Assembly (NCBI GenBank): GCA_917880885.1
Contig: OU862910.1
Coordinates: 14,768,710 to 14,832,709 of the forward strand
Direction: 5' to 3'
Origin: Limnephilus marmoratus
Taxonomy: Eukaryota > Arthropoda > Insecta > Trichoptera > Limnephilidae
DNA: 64,000 bases
The notes below the pieces were generated by a model. That model searched no databases. It worked only from the letters and a program-made list of their open reading frames with translations, and was not told the origin of the DNA. The position numbers were made by a program, and so were the translations under genes. Shown in pieces: positions 26,501-35,500 of the stretch (positions are counted from its first letter, which is position 1; every line of letters starts with the position of its first letter).

Positions 26501-29500
26501 TTCTCAGTGATTTGACGTAGTCCCAAAACATGTTTGGATCATGCTTGATTTCGTGTTCAATAGAATTTACATATAATTGGAAAGCAGTGCGTATATTGCG
26601 CTTAACCACGGCTCTATGCACACTGAACAAATCATAGTCACCTCGACAGCCGGTAGCCTTCCATTTTTTATGGAGAGCATGTTTCTTCCTAATGCTCGCG
26701 ATGGTATCTTGACAGAACCACTTCGGATATCGACGACCACCTCTACTGGGAGGTTTCCTAGAGAAACAGGCATCAAAAATATTGTAAATACAAGCATAAA
26801 AATGATGTACCGCCTCATTTATAGTGCTAAAATTGTACAGTTCTTGCCAATCTAGTTGGCTCATCATATTGTACAGTTCATAAACATCGCCCTGCCCAAA
26901 ATTCCATCCACGCAAAGCATTCTTGTCATTTTTTGGTATGTTTGTAGTTTTAATGTTTTTTTTGCATGAAAAAATAAATTCTAGCGCAGGGTGATGTTTA
27001 TCTTCGATAACAAGGGGAGAATCGGAATGAATAACATTTATGGATATGTTGCATAAGATTAAATCTAAAACTCTTAAGTTTATGTTTTGAACGTTATTAT
27101 ATTGGAAGAGACCAAAAACGGCGCATAGAAAATTAAGGTCGTTTTCCGTTTCTACGGAACCGCTTGCGGAGTGCATATTGAAATCTCCGAGAACAATTAC
27201 ATTCTTTCCACCAATAACATCTACATTACGTTGTATTGTATCAAAAAATAATTTATATGTTTCAAAGTGAGATGCAGGTGGAAAATAAACTATACATATA
27301 AAAGTTACACACGATTTAAATGTAATTTTGACCCATAAGTCCTCGTTGACAGTTTCCAGAGCAGGTAAGTGCTCTACCTTAATAAGGCCATTCGCACTCT
27401 TTACGGCTAATAGACAGCCTCCTCCCTGTCTACGGCCACTTCCACTGTCTCTGTCTTTTCTAAATACTTTGAAGCTGTCATCGAAGAGCTCTGGATTGAA
27501 CACACTTGAGTTTAGCCACGTCTCAGTGAGTCCAATTACATCATAATTGTTTATCAAAACATTAGAGTAAAATGAGGCACATTTACTCTTTAGTCCTCTA
27601 ACATTTTGGTAAAAGAAATGTAAATTATCCGCAAGTCAACTGGGTTTTAAACCCGGAAGCCGCGGTGCATTTATTTTATTTTTCCATTCTTTAAGATATG
27701 AATATTTAGGCCAATGTTCCGGTTTTAGAACTTCGGTTTTCACGGAATTTGGGATCCCTAACTTGAATGAGGCATATTCTCCCTTTGATTTAATTTTAGA
27801 GACTTTAAATGAGGCGGTACTTACAATCGACTGAAGATACGACGTTAAATCGTTGATTGAGGTTTCAGGATGTAGCGGGTACAGGTGGAAATAAGTATGG
27901 TACATAATAAATAGGTACCTTGCTCCTTTAAGTTACCTATTACAGTAGCGGGTCGTTTTTTACGACCAACAACAGTCCACTGTTGGTCGCGATCCGCTAG
28001 GCGTGATGGCCCTGTCGAGGTCGGTTTGTTCGAGGGCTGCGACTCCTTTGCTGGTGTAGGTGTATGGCCGTCAGAGGTTCCAGTCGAAGACGTGGATGCT
28101 TCTGGTTGCTGAACGTCCCTTTGGCTAGCAGGAATTTTTGTCCCTTTCTCCTTGCTCTTTGGGGCAGTATGGATTTTGGTAGAATTTGACCCTTTAGTCT
28201 GCGAGCGGGTAATTCTGCCTGATGTTGTGTCTAACGGGCCGGGCGCGGGGGACGCGGAGGGCTCGGGGGGCACTACGGGCGGCTGCACGCATGCATCGCT
28301 ATACAGCAGTTCCTTGCTGGGCCGGCGGGGGGAGCGCGGGGTTTGGGCGGCGAGCGCACCGTCACCGTCGGGCGCAGTAGGCGGGTCTTTAGCGCAATCG
28401 GCTAGTTTCGGGAATTCCGAGGGCGATTCGTTGACACTTTGTGCATTGTCATCTTGAGTTTGATTAAATACACTTTTTTCAACACATTTTATACACCGTA
28501 GAACATCCTTTATTAGAGGTCTGTTCGTTAATGATGTTCATCAAATCACGGAGCGTAGGTTCTGTCATTTTAAAACACTGTTAGGTTAATAATGACTTGA
28601 AAACAGATTTTACGTTTGCACGGAAAAAAAACACATCCGTACATAATTATTGGACCGCTATCAGTCGCAGAAAAATAAATATGGTCATTTTTTTTACCAT
28701 AATTGCTCCAGTGATTAATTAGTTATATCCAAGTATATACAATTACAAATGACAATGATTTTTAGGCATATTTTATGTGCATTTATCCCACTTTCGAAAG
28801 TCATAAAAAGATTCTTGAAAACTTAAGCTGTTTCCTTTCAGAACAATAAAGTATTGCTGTAGTATTCAACGCCTTACCGAAAGCAAACTCTGTTTTTTTA
28901 AATTTAAAGAAAAATGATAAACTCACCAATCTTTACACATCCTTTGTCCGTCAGCAATAAGTTAGATACTTTGAGGTCTCTGTGCACTATATAATTTGCA
29001 TGTAAATATTTCAACCCCTTGAGGACTTGCAGCATCAAGCATTTGACCTGGGATTCAGTGAAGGGGGAGGCCATGTTGTCCAGAAGAGAGGCTAGATCTT
29101 GCTCGCAATATTCCATAGACAAAAATATACTGAAAAAAAACATACATTCTTTCTAAATTCAAAATTAAAAGTAAGCGAAAAAATGACAGATTTATAAAAC
29201 ATATTTTATTACTATTTATTTTTATTTTCAACTTTATAAGTAAAATCTCAAATAATAATTTTTAATTAAATGAAGACAATATTAGCAAAACTCTATCGAA
29301 AATCTGGAGACAGAAAAATCAGAAAAAGATATTGGCACCTCTGGGACTCGAACCCAGGACCAATGACGTTATATACTGTAGACGCGTGATAGAAATCTGA
29401 AGAAGTGGGAAGCCAACAACAAGACAATTGTAAAGTACTCGATTTCTAGTACTTTAGTACTAAACTGCCACGCGTCGAGTAAGGTCGTGTCCTACTAGTA

Positions 29501-32500
29501 AGTAAATTGCATTAAAAAGCGCCAAAATTCCCTCCTGTGTGATGAGAAAATGTTTCCATTACACGGTAAACAGTAGTAAAAGCGAAGGAATAACATTTCA
29601 TTTGTAAATACATGCAAATTACTTATTATTGTCGATTATATAAATAATGCAATTGCTTTCCGCCCAAAGATTTTATGCGTCATTAGAGAAACTCACGGCC
29701 TACTAAAGTACAGGTCTGGATGTGCAACAGCCAAATTACAAAGTCGATGCCGTCGCTAAGTAAAATTTACTTTTTATTCTAATGATTCTTTAGTTACTTG
29801 CCTGCGGTAAAACAACATACAAATCAGCAGAAACAACAAATACAATAACAATCGATGCCATTTGCAAACTATCGTTGTTCATTATAGCTTGAAAATTTGA
29901 CACCTCAAAATTCGACTGGTGCCCAGGCCTCCTACTTTAGTCGGCCTTGAGACAGTATTCGACGGAACTTTTGAATTTTGAATACGAAAATGCCGCCCGC
30001 GTTCTATCTTTTGTTTCGTCCATATGCACATATTCTTTAAGCGTCTATCTTTATCATACATGGATAACTTTTGAATTAAGAAATTATTGAAAATCGCTGA
30101 AAACAAGAGTGTTGATTAATTGAAACATTATATCTTGAGTTTGTGAGACTATGGCAAGTCTATTTATATAACGTCATTGCCCAGGATCCTTTGCTTACGT
30201 GGCAAGTGCTCTGCCAACTGAGCTAAGGTGTCTACATTCAATTCGGTCACTTTTAACTGTATCATACTTCGACTAAGAACTACTAATATTATCTTCATTT
30301 TCTTAATGCACATATTATTGGCTGCTATCTTGTTAAGGGTTCGAGTCCCAGAGGTGCCAATATCTTTTTCTGATTTTCTGTGTCCAGATTTTTGATTGAG
30401 TTTCGCTAATATTGTCTTCATTTAATTAAATATATTTTATTACCTTTCGAGACTCCGTCCAACCAAGACTTCTTTCAATTGCACAATGTTTTCGTGCCGA
30501 CAAGCCAACAGAACCTGTATTTCCCTCAGGCCGCTTAGCGGAAGTCCATCTTTTTCTACTTCCATACGCACTTTTTTGAGTGCAACAATGTTTCCATTGA
30601 TTTTATCTTTGGCACGATCTATGGATAATACCAAAACACAATAAATTCCATAAATCATTTGAAGTAAATATGACATTATTTTAGTAAAATGTAAGAATGG
30701 TGATACTTACAGACAATACCGTATGTTCCTTCTCCTATTCTATTCAATTTTTCAAATTCACCAACAAATCTGCATCTGCCAAGCTGAAAAGAAATAACAA
30801 TAATCAATATAACTGGTATTGATATCTAAAGTTATTATTATACTTTACAAGTCCAATATTCTCACATAAAATTATAGATTGCTACAGTAGCAAACCAGAC
30901 ATCTCTTTCGGGAACCAATTTACTTGTGAATTTTGTAAATTTTGTTTAAATAACTCACAGACGGCCGACGTAGTCCAGCAGTAAGGCTCTTGACTTGCAC
31001 ACCCGAAGGTCGCGGGATCGAATCCCGGCGTGGCAAATAAATTTTATTTGATTACTTTGTGTTATTTCACAATTTATTCATTTAAAATAATATATAGTAT
31101 ATTTGCGGCACGTTCCAGAGTGCAAGATACTTTCAGTATCGCCCTGGTGTAAGACCACCATTCAGAATTGAAACGTTGCTTGAAATGGCATTAGCCTTGT
31201 TTGGTGACCAGATCTAAATAGCCAGGTACTTCCCCACCTTCCTCTTCCCTATCTCCTTCCCCTCCCCACTACCTTCTGCCTCACAACATACCCCAATTGG
31301 GGATGCCATGGTCTCACTGGCTTCAGACGGGAGCAGATGGGACTCTTGTGCGGTATTCATATAAAAAAAATAAAAAAAAAACAGACATCCAAATTGATAG
31401 CCTTGCCCTTAAATGAAATCTGGGTATCACTTCGACGAGCTGGAGGCAAACCACACGACTATATTTTTGGCACCAGGAGAGTTTGAGAATGCTTTGAATA
31501 CATCAGTTATACGTTGACCGCCGAAAAGCAAACATTGAAATAACCAGACCTTGCACAGAAAATTTAAGTTCGCTAAAGTGAGGCAACGGTTTGCAGCGCA
31601 GTCCATTGTGGGACTTTTCTGAGCAGGATCTGAATGTTCGTTTTTAACCGAACCGCCTAATGCAGCGATGCTAAAAATAAGTGCGGCGGGTAAATTATAA
31701 CACTTTTGTAAAAGTGTCTAACTAAATAGTGTAACAAAATATTCAATTTTGGAAACAAGCCCGGACTTTTGTTTACCCGATTTGGGATTTGTACAAGTTT
31801 TTTACGCAGTCAGCAAAATAAATAATAATATGTAATACTAGCTGGTTCCCGGCATGCGTTGCTATGCCATTTAATAAAGAAATTGTTTCTCCCTGCGTGT
31901 CCTTTCCCATTCGTCCCGTTCCCGTTCCCCTTCCTCCTCCCCTTCCTCTCCCGCGTCCCCTTCCCCTCTTGCGTTCACACTCCCGTCTCCTCCACCTTTC
32001 CTCTCCCACTCCACTCTTCCCCTTCCCCCTTCCCCCGTCCCGCGAACCCCCCTCCCCCCTTCCATACATTCAGTCCCGGTACATTCAGTTTTCGAACAGC
32101 TCGCGTGCCACCTATTGTAATTTTTTTAATACAAGTTTCAAAATGCCAGAGCCTCACCAGTAGTTTTATACTGAGGGAGCGGGAGACAGAAATGAAAGAC
32201 GTCATGTCGAAGTGGTGAGTCAGTCGTTTATTGGGCTACGTAGCAGATGGTCGGTGGTCGGTAACATGATGTAATGCGGAGTGCCGTAGATTATGCTGCA
32301 GGCGCACAGAGGTGAAGATGGTGTGGTGAAGGTCAGCGAGTTGCTCGACACCATGGCGGTGGAGATGACCTATATTCCAGGCCGTTGCTCGACGCTTTAA
32401 GTCGCGGAGGTAAACGGTGTGTGGCTCGGTGAGCTGAGCCACCAGCAGGTAGTCCTGGCGAGGCGGAGCGTGTTTCCATGGCAGCGAAGCACGGTGGGGC

Positions 32501-35500
32501 TTCGGGGTGCCATGAAGTGGTGAGCTGATCCCCGGACTGAAGGTGCATCAAACCTTATAAGTCGCGGGATGTAGCTGATCTCTGGAGCTGAAGACACGGT
32601 GGGCCTTAGAGCTGAGACGTGGTGATGGACCTCGAGGAAGCTGCCCTGGAGCGTAGCGATACCATGCAGGAGCACTTATTACATGTTGAGATATTGACCG
32701 ACGATTAATGTGAGACTGAACTGCAGCGGGCGAGCGATCGGCTGCTTATATAGCCGCGGTAGAGTAACTACCTCGCGGTAGGTAATACGAGCCACTTCGG
32801 CAGTTAACGAGAATATTCGGCGCCGTACAGATATTGTACGGTGCTGTCTCGAGACCTTTCTAGGCGGGGCGGTATTATTATCGTCGGGCTGGCACGGGAG
32901 GCGAGAAAGTACATCGCGGCCAGTATAGGTACGAAGGTACCTAGGCAAGTAGGTTTGCCGATGCGCGCGGATATTAGGAGATGTTTCTCGATTCCTCTTT
33001 TGGTGGCGAAGTTTATAATGATGTGTCGCCACACACCCCCTTCCCAGTGTACGGAGTACAGGGTTGAAAGATGATGCCTGGAGTCGCAGGAAAGCCGGGT
33101 TGATGCTGCTGGTCAGTGCGTCCGTGCTGATGCGTCTCTACCGATTCCCTCGTTTTGCGGTGTTACCGGTGCGTCGTGGTAACACTCTTGTCAGGATGCT
33201 GTATGCTGCGTATCCATATCACGTCGGGGCCTCCAGTTGAGGGAGCGGGAGACAGAAATGAAAGGCGTCATGTCGAAGTGGTGAGTCAGTCGTTTATTGG
33301 GCTACGTAGCAAATGGTCGGTGGTCGGTAACATGATGTAATGCGGAGTGCCGTAGATGATGCTGCAGGCATTCGGATGTGATGGAGATGGTGCGGTGAAG
33401 GTCAGCGAGTTGCTCGACACTTTGGCGGTGGAGATGACCTATCTTCCAGGCCGTTGCTCGACGCTTTGAATCGCGGAGATAAACGGTGTGTGGCTCGGTG
33501 AGCTGAGCCACCAGCAGGTAGTCCTGGCGAGGCGGAGCGTGTTTCCATGGCAGCGAAGCACGGTGGGTTTCGGGGTGCCATGAAGTGGTGAGCTGATCCC
33601 CGGACTGAAGTGGTGAGCTGATCCCCGGACTGAAGGTGACGCAAACCTTGTAAGTCGCGGGATGTTGCTGTTCTGCGGGGCTGAAGGCACGATGGGCCTT
33701 GTAGCTGAGACGTGGTGATGGACCTCGAGGAAGCTGCCCTGGAGCGTAACGATACCATGCAGGAGCACTTATTACATGTTGAGATGTTGACCGAAGATTA
33801 ATGTGAGACTGAACTGCAGCGGGCGAGCGATCGGCTGCTTATATAGCCGCGGTAGAGTAACTACCTCGCGGTAGGTAATACGAGCCACCTCGGCAGTTGA
33901 CGAGAATATTCGGCGCCGTACAGATATTGTACGGTTCTGTCTCGAGACCTTTCTAGGCGGGGCGATATTATTATCGTCGGGCTGGCACGGGAGGCGAGAA
34001 AGTACATCGCGGCCAGTATAGGTACGAAGGTACCTAGGCAAGTAGGTTTGCCGATGCGCGCGGATATTAGGAGATGTTTCTCGATTCCTCTTTTGGTGGC
34101 GAAGTTTATAATGATGTGTCGCCACAATACAAACCTTGTCCTGATAATAACGAACACACAAAAACAATAATTATCCGATTTGGTGCAGTCGTTCGGAAGT
34201 TATGCGCGTACATACATTTTGGCTCTTCATTTTTATTTATTATATATATATATATAAGTAGAAAGTAGGAGATAGAAGAAGAATAATTGTCACCTCGGGT
34301 CATGGTTTATGGTCAATCGGTAAACTTCGGCAAGAATCGGATTATGTCGGTTGCGGGTGGCACACGGATTCGGCAGGGCCGGATCTACGAAATCTGGCGC
34401 CCTGTGCAGTAGGTACCGATGGCGCCCCCCCCCCCCCCTACATTTTTATTTTGATTAAAAATTCGTTCACCCCAATTTTTTTTTTTTTTTTTATGTAATT
34501 GTTATTTTTTTTACACTAATTTATCAAATAAAATCAAGACATATAAAGGGTGTAATAAGTGACCTGGCGGTAGCTCTCACACTCGTTTTTTTTTAAAGAG
34601 AGGATCGCCAGGAACCCTATACTCTCTGAATCTATTTGGTAAACATACATTATGGTGCTATTTTAATTATTTTAGGAAAAACTCTTGGCAAGTTATGCTT
34701 TAAAATAATACAACGAATTGTTTGTTTGTGCCCGTACCATTATTTAAAATATAGGTTACGAGACAATGCGGGTGGTTTCGCTGAACTAGGTCCATTAGAC
34801 ATTCTTGAGATTTACTGCCTATACACCCTACACGAATATTAGAAAAAGCAAATACAAATACGTTCTCATGGCAACGTACAACACAAGAATAGCATCTACA
34901 GCTTCTGACTAGCAAACAGGCAGTCCCGACGAGAGACAGTGAGCAGTGATAATAAGAATATAACCTCAAATTTGTACGTTGCATTTCCCCTGTGTTGAGC
35001 GAACACTAAACACTGACGTATGGTATCAACGGCTTACGAACAAAAATACCGCGCTGTGATTGGTTATTGAATTTGGATCGCACCTATTCGTCGTAAAAGA
35101 CGGTAAAAGATATATGGAAAAATAGATCTTACGTTTAAACTAAATATATGGAATTTGTAAAAAAATTCTGTAACTGACTATAAATTCGTAAGCCGTTGAT
35201 ACCAACCTGATGAGTGCGCATTCTGTTTCTTTGGAAAGTGTTGCTAGAGCGTAATAATTATTTCGTACTATGGGTAATTTTTAAACGATTCAGGGAATAT
35301 TAAAACTAAATTTTAATACAATATTTATTTTCTCACGGCGCCCCTTCGGAGTTGGCGCCAGGTTTTTGCACGTTTTTGAACGTATGGCAGATCCGGCGCT
35401 GGGATTCGGACCAAATTCTGCTACAAATAGCGAAATCGACGCGCTTCCGATGTTTTAAACTTCCCATACAAAAACATGATTTGGTCCGCTTGCGAAGCGA

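Larger units (their letters stand above)
17593..28670 (-). mobile_element. CR1/Jockey-like LINE, full-length type, split by a BEL/Pao insertion
   Basis: On the minus strand: a 5' region near 28670, ORF1 (28568-27636), ORF2 (27635-24825, completed at 17764-17732), a short 3' UTR and a (TTGAA)n tail (17593-17621). The two halves rejoin precisely across the 5 bp duplication of the BEL element, so the LINE was there first. It lies on the same strand as Cdk10, inside its intron. The 5' boundary is approximate and no target duplication was recognised. The endonuclease plus reverse-transcriptase layout with FADDLKLF fits the CR1/Jockey group; the exact clade is not determined. Confidence 0.85.

Noticed and set aside
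29331..29372. tRNA gene on the minus strand
   Set aside because: Only the T-arm half is here; the other half is 0.8 kb away, separated by an insertion with target duplication, and the whole is a SINE head.
31773..32205. Arg/Gly- and Pro-rich frames
   Set aside because: Translation of the purine/pyrimidine tract of a Helitron; compositional artefact.
32160..34170. Many overlapping frames of 60-130 codons on both strands
   Set aside because: They come from the GC-rich LTRs of the miniature element, occur in duplicate, and show no domain.
34700..34984. Frame shared with 48238-48437, possible gene of the 1 kb hAT MITE
   Set aside because: The shared frame is disrupted differently in the two copies and resembles no transposase; the elements appear non-coding.
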